From Bacteroidaceae bacterium (GTDB lineage Bacteria; Bacteroidota; Bacteroidia; Bacteroidales; Bacteroidaceae): a DNA stretch of 13,907 nucleotides. Each line of letters starts with the position of its first letter. Positions within the stretch are counted from its first letter, which is position 1. The stretch spans positions 1-13,907 of the forward strand of contig JAEDMP010000065.1 in the NCBI GenBank assembly GCA_016302965.1, in the 5' to 3' direction. Under the pieces are notes generated by a model that was not told the origin of the DNA, ran no database searches, and saw only the letters and a program-made list of their open reading frames with translations. A program made the position numbers and the translations under genes. Below, piece by piece: positions 6,945-13,907 of this stretch.

Positions 6945-7994
6945 ATGAAAAGAATCGTTTTAGTCCTGATGATAGCATGTGCCGGCCTGACTGCCTTTGC
7001 CCAGCCCAAGGCCCGACGCAATGCCGCCCAACAGAAATCCCAGCAGTCGTCTACTCAGATGACCAAGCGGGCACAACTCATGTTCCCCACCGCTATCGAC
7101 ATGCCCGAGGAGGTGGTATGGCGACGTGACATCTACCGGGAGATTGATCTGGAGAAAGACATGAATGCCGGACTCTATTATCCCGTTGAGCCGATTGACA
7201 AGCAGATGAACCTCTTCACTTATATCTTCAAGCTGGCGCTCAATGGCTATCTGCCCGTTTATGAGTACCGCCTGGATGGCAACGAGGTGTTCAACGACTC
7301 CTCGAAGGTGAAGATCAAGACCGTGCTCGACAACTATCACATCTTCTATGAAGAGAACAACGGCAAGATCCGTGTCGACAACAGCGATATCCCCTCGGCA
7401 GAGGTGAAGATGTATTATCTGAAAGAATCAGCCTATTTCAACCAGGCCAACTCCTCCTTCCGCCGCAAGGTGCTGGCCCTGTGTCCAGTGATGATGCGGG
7501 AGGATGATTTCGGTGGCGAGGCCTCCAAATATCCCCTGTTCTGGGTGAAGTATGCCGATTTGGAACCCTTCCTCAGCCGTCAGACGGTCATGACCAGCAA
7601 TCTGAACAATGCCGCCACGATGAGCATGGACGATTTCTTCACGCTCAACCGTTATGAGGGCAAGATTTACAAGACCACCAACATGCTGGGCAAGACCCTG
7701 GCACAGGTGTGCAACAACGACACCGCTGCCCTCACCAAGGAGCAGCGCCGCATCGAGGAAGAACTCAAGGCATTTGAGAAGAACCTCTTTGGCAATGGTG
7801 CCAAGAAGGATTCGCTCGACAGCATCGCCAATGCAGACCCGAAGGTGAAGAAGGCCAAGGAGAAAGCAGCCAAGAAGACCCGCCGTTCGGCAGCGAAAGT
7901 CTCCAAGAGCCGTGGCGTTTCTTCCGGTTCCTCCAAATCTTCATCCTCTTCCTCAGGAGCAGCCCGAGTGACTGTCAGACGTCAGAGACATTAA
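6945..7994 (+). CDS. porN: T9SS periplasmic ring protein PorN/GldN
   Basis: PorN binds PorK to build the periplasmic ring of the T9SS and contacts the PorM periplasmic domains. The 349 residues start with a signal peptide (MKRIVLVLMIACAGLTAFA, cleaved before Q20). Family landmarks follow: VVWRRDIYREIDL (57-69), NAGLYYPVEP (74-83), NLFTYIFKLALNGYLPVYEY (89-108), and a C-terminal conserved block ending RYEGKIYKTTNMLGKTLAQV (236-255). Beyond about residue 285 the sequence becomes an unusual Lys/Ala/Arg- and then Ser-rich tail (AKKTRRSAAKVSKSR and SSGSSKSSSSSSG), which looks disordered. The gene follows porM after 24 bases and is the last of the cluster; a hairpin stands just past the stop. Confidence in the family is very high; the tail function is unknown. 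Confidence 0.95.
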   Translation: MKRIVLVLMIACAGLTAFAQPKARRNAAQQKSQQSSTQMTKRAQLMFPTAIDMPEEVVWRRDIYREIDLEKDMNAGLYYPVEPIDKQMNLFTYIFKLALNGYLPVYEYRLDGNEVFNDSSKVKIKTVLDNYHIFYEENNGKIRVDNSDIPSAEVKMYYLKESAYFNQANSSFRRKVLALCPVMMREDDFGGEASKYPLFWVKYADLEPFLSRQTVMTSNLNNAATMSMDDFFTLNRYEGKIYKTTNMLGKTLAQVCNNDTAALTKEQRRIEEELKAFEKNLFGNGAKKDSLDSIANADPKVKKAKEKAAKKTRRSAAKVSKSRGVSSGSSKSSSSSSGAARVTVRRQRH

Positions 7995-8003
7995 GAAGAG
8001 AGA

Positions 8004-8030
8004 GAGGGAGTCTTCTCCCTCCTTTCTTGC
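8004..8030 (+). terminator. Probable terminator after porN
   Basis: A 7-bp GC-rich stem, gagggag (8004-8010) with ctccctc (8015-8021), and a tctt tetraloop is followed by ctttctt. The T run is interrupted, so it may be partial. It starts 10 bases after the porN stop and would close the porPKLMN transcript before the beta-barrel gene. Confidence 0.6.
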
Positions 8031-8100
8031 AACATATCATCAGACGTGTGGTCTTATGATTTTCATTTCCCAATTATTCATCCATTAATCCCCAAAAAGT

Positions 8101-8715
8101 ATGAAAAAAATCTTTACTATGATGCTGGTGGCTATGGCCTTGATGATGGCTGTTCCTACCCAGGCGCAAATCAAGTTCGGTCTGAAGGGTGGCTTGAATG
8201 TCACCAACATGAGTTTCAGCAGTGATGTGATTGACCAGTCCAACAAGGAGGGTTTCTTCTTCGGTCCTACCGTGAAGTTCACTGTTCCCATCGTGGGTCT
8301 TGGCGTTGACCTGGCTGCACTCTACGACCAGCGCGATGCCAAGATGGATAACAAGACCATCTCGCAGCGCAGCATCAATGTGCCCGTCAACCTCCGTTAT
8401 GGCGTGGGTCTGGGCAGTTTGGCCAGTATCTATTTTGCGGCTGGTCCCCAGTTTGGTTTCAATATCGGGAACAAGAACATCGGTATCGACCAGGAAGAAG
8501 GAACATCTTTCAAGTTCAAGGACAGCAACTTCAGCGTCAACCTGGGTGCTGGTGTCTCTCTGATAAGCCATCTGGAAATCGGATTCACCTATAACATCGC
8601 CTGTGGTAAGACCGGAGAGGCTTCTTGGAAAAATGCCCTTGATGCCGCTGCTTCGCCCCTGACCAAGAGTGCCCGCAACAACTCCTGGCAGGTGTCGGCC
8701 GCCTATTATTTCTAA
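8101..8715 (+). CDS. Outer-membrane beta-barrel protein (porin/PorT-like family)
   Basis: A 204-residue protein with a clear signal peptide (MKKIFTMMLVAMALMMAVPTQA, cleaved before Q23), then alternating amphipathic strands with glycine and aromatic residues (IKFGLKGGLNVTNMSF, GFFFGPTVKFTVPIVGLGVDL) and a C-terminal strand ending in Phe (SWQVSAAYYF). This is the pattern of the small 8-strand outer-membrane proteins (OMP_b-brl_2 class), a family that databases often name PorT-like. True PorT is a T9SS accessory protein, but this family is large and most members have no known role, so its place next to porN is suggestive only. It is separated from porN by a probable terminator and 106 bases. No clear -7 promoter box was found in that gap. 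Confidence 0.88.
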   Translation: MKKIFTMMLVAMALMMAVPTQAQIKFGLKGGLNVTNMSFSSDVIDQSNKEGFFFGPTVKFTVPIVGLGVDLAALYDQRDAKMDNKTISQRSINVPVNLRYGVGLGSLASIYFAAGPQFGFNIGNKNIGIDQEEGTSFKFKDSNFSVNLGAGVSLISHLEIGFTYNIACGKTGEASWKNALDAAASPLTKSARNNSWQVSAAYYF

Positions 8716-8772
8716 TCAGGGCTCCCTTGCAGCTGCTTTCCCGTTCCCACTGAAAGCGGCGCAGGTTATTCG

Positions 8773-8824
8773 TACTCAACAAGAAGCGCTGCAGACATTC
8801 GCCTGCAGCGCTTCTTGTTGAGTA
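8773..8824. terminator. Bidirectional terminator (22-bp perfect inverted repeat) between convergent genes
   Basis: Bases 8773-8794 and 8803-8824 are perfect 22-base inverted repeats around an 8-base loop (acattcgc). The GC-rich inner part gcgctgcag/ctgcagcgc is flanked on each strand by TTCTTGTTG, so each direction sees a strong 9-bp stem followed by a T-rich tail. It sits between the convergent ends of the beta-barrel gene (8715) and the protease gene (8857). Confidence 0.8.
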
Positions 8825-8856
8825 TAATTGGATTCCGAACTCCTCGGGGAATGGGG

Positions 8857-11352
8857 TTAACGGATGACTTTTTCCACCCTTACATTGCCGTACTTGTCTA
8901 TAGACTTACGGATGCAGAGTCCTTGATGGTTGCCGTCGATGCGGTGGCCGTATATGTTATAATAGGTGTAGGAAACATCCTTGGCTGTTTCGATGCTTGG
9001 TTGGCAGATGCCGGTGGACTTGTCTGTGGTGGTGATATAGGCGGGCACTGAGGTGATGGACGGGCGTATGCCTTCAGGGCCGAAGGCGGTCACCTGATAG
9101 CCGTAACATTTGTTGGGCTCCAGATGGTCTATCCTGCAACTGTTGGTGGGGATGTCATAAAGGCTCCATGCCTTGTTCTCTAATGTCCACGCTTGGTCAG
9201 CATCGACAAAGTCGCGAAGAATCTTCAGGTCGTTCAAGAACAAACGCTCGTTGTCGCTTGCCAGTCTGAGTAGGGTCTTCTTCGCTCCTTTGTGGAAATG
9301 CAGCACAAACTCCTGCTCGGTGGGTGTCGTGGTGATGATGATGCTCTCCTTCTTCGACTGGTCCTCGGCATCTGTGGCACTGATGGTGAGGTCTACATCC
9401 TTGCCGATGGGGGCGATGGCTCGGATGGCAACGGTGAAACGTCCATCATGGTTACTGAGGTCAAACTCGTGTTGCAGCCACCCGGATGTGCGGTAGTAAC
9501 CCAGTCGGGCATATCCTCCCGCTTCGTAAATCTCATCTCCTGTCCATCCTTTCAGTTGCATGTAGTCATCCAGCTGGTTGCTCACGTCTGTGATGCCCCC
9601 CGAGGGGTACGAACTCGATGCGAACTGGTTGAAGTCTTCTGTGGCCACGATGGGATTGAGCGAGTCGGGTATGGACTCCCAGATGTCCAATTGATAGCAT
9701 ACGGCATTCTCCACAGCCTCCCATCTCGCCGTGAAGCAGCTGTCTTCAATCTCCGTTGCCTCCAGGATGACAGGGCGTGGCAATTGGTCTTTCATGAAAC
9801 TGAACCTGATGGTGCCGTTGTCATCACGGATGTTGGTGACAGCCTTGCCAGTTGCTACCCCTTCCCACGAGAGAGCGTTGGGGGTCGTATAATCAGTGAA
9901 GGCATTGTTGTCGGCTGTTGGATAGAGGTTGGTAGCCCGGCTTGTGCCCTGACTGCCGTCAGCTTCCACCAGGTCGTAGCGAGGATGGGATCCGTTGTTG
10001 ACGGTGTTTTTTCTCCATGCCTCCTCATCGAAGTCGATGTGCATAATCATGAGTCCTTTGCCCGGATGATAGGCATCCCAACCTTGTTGCTGCCTGTTTT
10101 CAAGGGTGAAAAATTCGTTAGGCCGGTCTGTTCTGATGCGGTAGGCAGTGTTGGAACTGTTCAGCTCAGGCAGTTCCATCTCTGCGGGTGTATCGATGTC
10201 GGTCAGATTGAGCCATCCTATCGAGTATCTCTCAAAGGCCGAGTAGGAGCAGGGAGTGCGGCTGTTGTTCAGATAAGACCCTCTTTCCATGAGGTCCCAC
10301 TTGCCTAACTGCTTCTTCGAGGAATCGACAGTATTATAGGCATCTCTCAGTCCCAGCACGTGGCTGAATTCATGACAGAAGGTGCCGATGCCCTCTATCT
10401 CATGGCCGCTTGTCTTGAGCAGTTCACAGGTACAGGCATATTCCTTGATTCGTTTTTCGTCGATTGTCAGGGCAGAATTGAAAATGCTCAACGAACCTTT
10501 GTGTGGCCAGATGGTGGCAGCCGAAGCTCCTTGATTCTCACCATAGCCAGCGTAAATCATGAAGACAAAGTCAACGTCTCCGTCATCGTTATAATCATAG
10601 TCGGCAAAGTTGATGCCCAGTTCCTCTTTGGCTGCGATACATGCCTCGATAATGGCAGAGTCGGGGTGCAAGTCGTTTCCCCACATGTCGTTGCGGCCAT
10701 ACTCTATCATCTTCTTGCTCAGTTTGATGGGTCCCACCACGTCAAAATCAGGCGTAAAGACACCCGACGACTGGTCGATGAAATAGTCGCGTGCGCTGCC
10801 GGTGCTCTCAAAGCCGGAATAGCCCTGCTCGTTCATCATCTTCTGATACTCCTCCCTGGTGTGTTCTTCGTAGAAACTGTTGTCGGCAAACTCCACCAGC
10901 AGAATCAGTCCTTTCACATTTCCTCGGGTGGGAAAGGGGTTGGATGGAGCCTTCTGTTGGGCGGCTTTCATCCGCTGTTGGGTGTATAAGCGGTTGAGCA
11001 GTTGCAGGTCAGGTTTGGCGATGCCTTTGAGCAGCAGCCATTCTTTGTCCCCTCTTCTTTCTACGTTGTGTGCCAGTGTCAGCGAGTTGGTGCGCTGGCA
11101 GTTCTCGTCTATCTGGGCATAGCAGAGTGCGCCCCTGCTGTCTTCCTCCAGCAGATAGCCGTCGGTGGTCATCGCTAAGTGGAAGTGCTCATCGCCGATC
11201 AATTCAAACTGGATGACGGTACCATCGGGTTGCACCCTGCTTATGAGACCTGGGTAGGCGGGGATGGCAGAAGAGCGGAGGCTGTTGGCCATCATGAGAA
11301 GCAGGATTATGAGTCTGCCCATCATGGAGTGTTGAATGGTGAATCGTTTCAT
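8857..11352 (-). CDS. Secreted M6-type zinc metalloprotease with a T9SS-like C-terminal domain
   Basis: An exported zinc protease of 831 residues related to M6 family (immune inhibitor A-like) peptidases. The N-terminus is a signal peptide (hydrophobic 12-21, cleavage near 28-32). A propeptide-like region follows. The catalytic domain has a DYDYNDDGDVDF calcium-type loop (251-262), the zinc site HEFSHVLGLRD with HExxH at 327-331 and likely third ligand D337, and a family block WDLMERGSYLNN (352-363). Later come the family's FFTLENRQQQGW and GLMIMHIDF, then beta-sandwich-like regions, probably with a fibronectin III-type module (about 526-780). The last 40 residues (VSYTYYNIYGHRIDG...GLCIRKS...VRVEKVIR) resemble the sorting signal of T9SS substrates. 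ATG 11352 was chosen because the promoter -7 box lies at 11406-11413, inside the longer frame that begins at 11436. Substrate unknown. Confidence 0.9.
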   Translation of the reverse strand: MKRFTIQHSMMGRLIILLLMMANSLRSSAIPAYPGLISRVQPDGTVIQFELIGDEHFHLAMTTDGYLLEEDSRGALCYAQIDENCQRTNSLTLAHNVERRGDKEWLLLKGIAKPDLQLLNRLYTQQRMKAAQQKAPSNPFPTRGNVKGLILLVEFADNSFYEEHTREEYQKMMNEQGYSGFESTGSARDYFIDQSSGVFTPDFDVVGPIKLSKKMIEYGRNDMWGNDLHPDSAIIEACIAAKEELGINFADYDYNDDGDVDFVFMIYAGYGENQGASAATIWPHKGSLSIFNSALTIDEKRIKEYACTCELLKTSGHEIEGIGTFCHEFSHVLGLRDAYNTVDSSKKQLGKWDLMERGSYLNNSRTPCSYSAFERYSIGWLNLTDIDTPAEMELPELNSSNTAYRIRTDRPNEFFTLENRQQQGWDAYHPGKGLMIMHIDFDEEAWRKNTVNNGSHPRYDLVEADGSQGTSRATNLYPTADNNAFTDYTTPNALSWEGVATGKAVTNIRDDNGTIRFSFMKDQLPRPVILEATEIEDSCFTARWEAVENAVCYQLDIWESIPDSLNPIVATEDFNQFASSSYPSGGITDVSNQLDDYMQLKGWTGDEIYEAGGYARLGYYRTSGWLQHEFDLSNHDGRFTVAIRAIAPIGKDVDLTISATDAEDQSKKESIIITTTPTEQEFVLHFHKGAKKTLLRLASDNERLFLNDLKILRDFVDADQAWTLENKAWSLYDIPTNSCRIDHLEPNKCYGYQVTAFGPEGIRPSITSVPAYITTTDKSTGICQPSIETAKDVSYTYYNIYGHRIDGNHQGLCIRKSIDKYGNVRVEKVIR

Positions 11353-11405
11353 GTGTGACTGATTATTTTTGAATGATTTGTCTGTTGAATGTTGGAATTT
11401 GTTTG

Positions 11406-11413
11406 CAAAGGTA
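11406..11413 (-). promoter_or_regulatory. Promoter -7 box for the M6 protease gene
   Basis: The minus strand reads TACCTTTG, a full match to TAnnTTTG, in the same TTTGCAAAGGTACGC-type context as the tRNA-Val promoter. A TTG upstream is only 16 bases away, shorter than the usual 19-20. Transcription should begin near 11400-11402, leaving about 50 bases of leader before ATG 11352 and excluding ATG 11436 as the start. Confidence 0.7.
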
Positions 11414-11510
11414 CGCTTTTTTTCCAACACAACCATTCAATATCTATCTGTAATCATGATTTAACATGAAAAAACATGGTCTGTACGGGCTCCATTCCCA
11501 CAAAAAACAG

Positions 11511-11518
11511 TATCTTTG
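11511..11518 (+). promoter_or_regulatory. Promoter -7 box for priA, implying a leaderless transcript
   Basis: TATCTTTG matches TAnnTTTG and ends only five bases before the priA ATG at 11524. With a start site four to seven bases past the box, the mRNA would begin at or within about two bases of the ATG. No TTG lies at the usual -33 distance, so the promoter may be weak or the match fortuitous. Confidence 0.55.
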
Positions 11519-11523
11519 CACTC

Positions 11524-13527
11524 ATGAAATATGCCGATGTCGTTCTTCCCGTTCCACTGGATGCCCTGTTCACCTATATCGTTCCTGATGAGAAGGTGGC
11601 ACAGGTCACTCCCGGTGTGCGTGTACTGGTGCCTTTCGGTGCCTCGAAACAATATTTGGGCATAGTGGTGCGCATCCACGACGAGAAGCCCGAGGGTTTC
11701 GAACTCAAATCCGTCCTCTCCGTGATGGATTCGTCACCCATGGTGTTTGAGTGCCAGTACCGGTTGTGGAAATGGATCAGCGAATATTACATGTGCCCTA
11801 TCGGTGATGTGATGAAGGCAGCGATACCAGCCAAGCTGAAAGATACCAAAAGGTTGAGACCCCGCCATCGTGCAGAGGCCGACCTGCTTGCCGATGCCCT
11901 TCCCCTCCGTCCGTTGAGTGAGGCCCAGCAACAGGCTTTCAGCCAGATTCTGGATTCCTTCCGTCAGAAAGCGGTGACGCTGCTCCATGGAGTCACTTCT
12001 TCGGGCAAGACCGAGGTCTATATCCATCTCATCCATCAGATGATTGGTGAGGGCAAGCAGGTGCTCTATCTCCTGCCTGAGATAGCATTGACCGTGCAGA
12101 TGATGAACCGGTTGCGGGAGGTGTTCGGCTCCCGTCTGGGCATCTATCATAGCAAGTTTACCGATGCGGAGCGTGAGGCCCTCTGGCGCAAACAACTCTC
12201 CGACGAGCCGTATGACGTGATACTGGGTGCCCGTTCAGCCGTGTTCCTCCCCTTCACCCGCTTGGGCTTGGTGGTGGTGGATGAGGAGCATGAGACCAGT
12301 TACAAGCAGCAGGAACCCTCGCCCCGCTATCATGCCCGTAGTGTGGCCATCGTGCTGGCGCAGATGTTTAAGGCCAAGACCCTGCTTGGCACTGCCACCC
12401 CCTCGATGGAGTCTTATTACAATGCCCGTAGCGGCAAGTATGGGCTGGTGGAACTGAAAGAACGGTTCAAGCATATTGAACTGCCCCAGATTGTTGTGGT
12501 TGATACGAAAGACCTCAGGCACAGGAAGATGATGAATGGCATCTTCTCCCCCTTGTTGTTGAGCAAGGTGAGAGAAGCGTTGGAGCGTGGCGAACAGGCC
12601 ATCCTCTTCCAGAACCGCCGTGGCTTTGCCCCGATGGTGATGTGCAAACAGTGCGGGTGGGTGCCCCGTTGCGGCCAGTGCGATGTCAGCCTGACGCTTC
12701 ATCGCTCCCAGAGCCTGCTCACTTGTCATTACTGCGGCAACACCTACCGTATTCCCACCGAGTGTCCTGCCTGTGGCTGTACCCAACTGATGACCCGTGG
12801 CTACGGCACTGAGAAGGTGGAGGAAGAACTCAAGGCCCTCATTCCCGAAGCGCGGGTGGCGCGCATGGATCTCGATACCGCTCATACGCGCAAAGCCTTC
12901 GAGACCCTCATCTCCGATTTTTCTTCAGGCCATACGGATATTCTGATAGGCACCCAGATGGTGAGCAAGGGTCTGGACTTTGCCCATGTCTCGGTGGTCG
13001 GCATCCTGCAGAGTGATTCCATGCTCAATCTGCCTGATTTCCGGGCTTTCGAATATGCCTACATGATGATGGAGCAGGTGAGCGGTCGGTCGGGCCGGGC
13101 TGGTCGGCAGGGGCAGGTGATTCTGCAGACCTCCAATCCGGAGTTGCCTCTGATTCACCATCTGGTGAACCATGATTTCCAGTCGGTCTTTACGGAACTG
13201 CTGGAAGAACGCCGTGCTTTCTCCTATCCGCCATTCACCCGTCTCATCTATATCTACCTGCGCCATCGTCATGAGTCGGTTGTCGAGCGGGCCTCGCAGG
13301 AACTGGCTGCCGCCCTGCGTGCGGTTTTGTCGTCACGTGTCTTGGGACCCGACAAACCGAGTGTGGCCAGGGTGAAGACCCAGAGCATCCGGAAGATTAT
13401 GCTCAAGCTCGAACCTACGCTTGACCTGCACCGTACCAAGGCATGGCTGCATGAGGTGCTTGCCCGTCAGTTCACCGGCAAGGCCTATGCCTCGCTCCAG
13501 GTCTTTTTCGATGTCGACCCGATGTGA
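11524..13527 (+). CDS. priA: Primosomal protein N' (replication restart helicase PriA), compact form
   Basis: A cytoplasmic superfamily 2 DNA helicase that recognises stalled forks and reloads the replisome. The 667 residues carry an N-terminal 3'-DNA-end-binding domain (1-105, including PLDALFTYIVPDE), Walker A GVTSSGKT (156-163), the Walker B box DEEH (253-256), GTATPS (289-294), eight zinc-binding cysteines (374, 377, 383, 386, 401, 404, 414, 417), and the motif VI segment EQVSGRSGRAGR (517-528). Only about 35 residues join the 3'-end-binding domain to the helicase core (LSEAQQQAF, 131-139). In E. coli PriA the Walker A lies about 68 residues later, and that gap holds the winged-helix domain, so this domain seems absent here. 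The frame is open from 11476, but ATG 11524 (MKYADVVLPVPL) fits PriA N-termini and the promoter. The protein is divergent from the protease gene. Confidence 0.95.
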   Translation: MKYADVVLPVPLDALFTYIVPDEKVAQVTPGVRVLVPFGASKQYLGIVVRIHDEKPEGFELKSVLSVMDSSPMVFECQYRLWKWISEYYMCPIGDVMKAAIPAKLKDTKRLRPRHRAEADLLADALPLRPLSEAQQQAFSQILDSFRQKAVTLLHGVTSSGKTEVYIHLIHQMIGEGKQVLYLLPEIALTVQMMNRLREVFGSRLGIYHSKFTDAEREALWRKQLSDEPYDVILGARSAVFLPFTRLGLVVVDEEHETSYKQQEPSPRYHARSVAIVLAQMFKAKTLLGTATPSMESYYNARSGKYGLVELKERFKHIELPQIVVVDTKDLRHRKMMNGIFSPLLLSKVREALERGEQAILFQNRRGFAPMVMCKQCGWVPRCGQCDVSLTLHRSQSLLTCHYCGNTYRIPTECPACGCTQLMTRGYGTEKVEEELKALIPEARVARMDLDTAHTRKAFETLISDFSSGHTDILIGTQMVSKGLDFAHVSVVGILQSDSMLNLPDFRAFEYAYMMMEQVSGRSGRAGRQGQVILQTSNPELPLIHHLVNHDFQSVFTELLEERRAFSYPPFTRLIYIYLRHRHESVVERASQELAAALRAVLSSRVLGPDKPSVARVKTQSIRKIMLKLEPTLDLHRTKAWLHEVLARQFTGKAYASLQVFFDVDPM

Positions 13528-13907
13528 AATTCCGTCATTTGTATTTTCACAAAAACAGGTCATCCATTGTCAGACCCTTCAAACAAAGACGGGACAGTAC
13601 ATTTTCCTTATTCCTTATGTCATCTGGCAAAGGAGTAAATCATTCTGAAAGAACCCAGACATCAAACTTCTTCTCTGAGAATAAGAAGGATTACTATATT
13701 GACAGGTGTGACATTCGCATCTGTCTTTTGTTTTTTTCACCTATAAGTGTGTATCCTTACGCAAAATCGTCGAGATTACAGCAAAAAACAGGTCAAAATC
13801 AGTTAAATTCAAGGTTTTTATGAAACATTTCCAAACAAAAAGGCTTTTTATTAATTCAAGTTTCGCAAGTTAACAAATATGACGTAACCACCTAAAATAA
13901 AAGGGTA
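13528..13907. other. Gene-free A/T-rich stretch downstream of priA
   Basis: No credible coding gene was seen in these 380 bases; short frames lack family resemblance or start context. It contains a good plus-strand terminator (13701-13737) and a 12-base direct repeat (aaaaacaggtca at 13551-13562 and 13784-13795). The last 100 bases (after about 13800) are very A/T-rich and could be the upstream region of a gene beyond the right edge, but no TAnnTTTG promoter box was seen. Confidence 0.6.
13701..13737 (+). terminator. Rho-independent terminator, probably of priA
   Basis: The 8-bp stem gacaggtg/catctgtc (13701-13708 with 13718-13725, one G-T pair) has a 9-base loop and is followed by TTTTGTTTTTTT (13726-13737). 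It lies about 175 bases past the priA stop, so the mRNA would have a long 3' untranslated region, or a separate small RNA ends here. Confidence 0.8.

Noticed and set aside
9292..10308. Long open frame on the plus strand (338 codons) within the protease gene
   Set aside because: It is the antisense of the M6 protease coding sequence, with no recognisable domain. Long shadow frames are expected opposite G/C-rich codons.
11353..11436. Extending the M6 protease start upstream to ATG 11436
   Set aside because: The added 28 residues are not signal-peptide-like and would include the promoter -7 box at 11406-11413. ATG 11352 is followed by a proper signal peptide.
13524..13823. Small open frame of 99 codons after priA
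   Set aside because: It starts inside the priA stop region, runs through a strong terminator, and the translation has no family features.

Overview
The window looks like a chromosomal segment from a Bacteroidales bacterium, most likely Prevotella or a close relative. The evidence is a complete type IX secretion (T9SS) core cluster in the porP-K-L-M-N order, promoters of the Bacteroidetes type (TAnnTTTG -7 boxes, one or two with a matching TTG about 19 bases upstream), no obvious Shine-Dalgarno sequences, and a short DUF2795 protein typical of this phylum. No insertion sequence, CRISPR array or phage gene was seen.

Layout. Bases 1-55 hold the terminator of a gene that lies off the left edge. 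Bases 100-144 hold a small palindrome followed by a 17-base tandem repeat. A tRNA-Val(UAC) lies on the minus strand (218-295) with its own promoter and terminator. On the plus strand come a shortened methyltransferase-like protein of unknown function (520-1077), a PduO-type cobalamin adenosyltransferase (1090-1653), and a DUF2795 protein with its own promoter and terminator (1708-1979).

The centre (2038-7994) is the T9SS core: PorP (outer-membrane, SprF-like), PorK (lipoprotein with an FGE-like fold), PorL and PorM (the inner-membrane motor) and PorN (periplasmic ring partner of PorK). All five genes are plus strand with short gaps or overlap. PorL/PorM use the proton gradient to drive the PorK/PorN ring and transport at the outer membrane. 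A small outer-membrane beta-barrel protein (8101-8715) follows as a separate unit.

Convergent to it is a large secreted M6-type metalloprotease (11352-8857, minus), whose C-terminal end resembles a T9SS sorting domain, so it may be a substrate of the machine encoded beside it. A 22-bp perfect inverted repeat between the two convergent genes fits a bidirectional terminator. Divergent from the protease is priA (11524-13527), the replication-restart helicase. It seems to lack the winged-helix domain and probably has a leaderless transcript. The last 380 bases have no credible gene but contain a good terminator.

The main content is a known system. The points most worth a second look are the shortened PriA, the protease next to the T9SS genes, and the shrunken methyltransferase-like protein.
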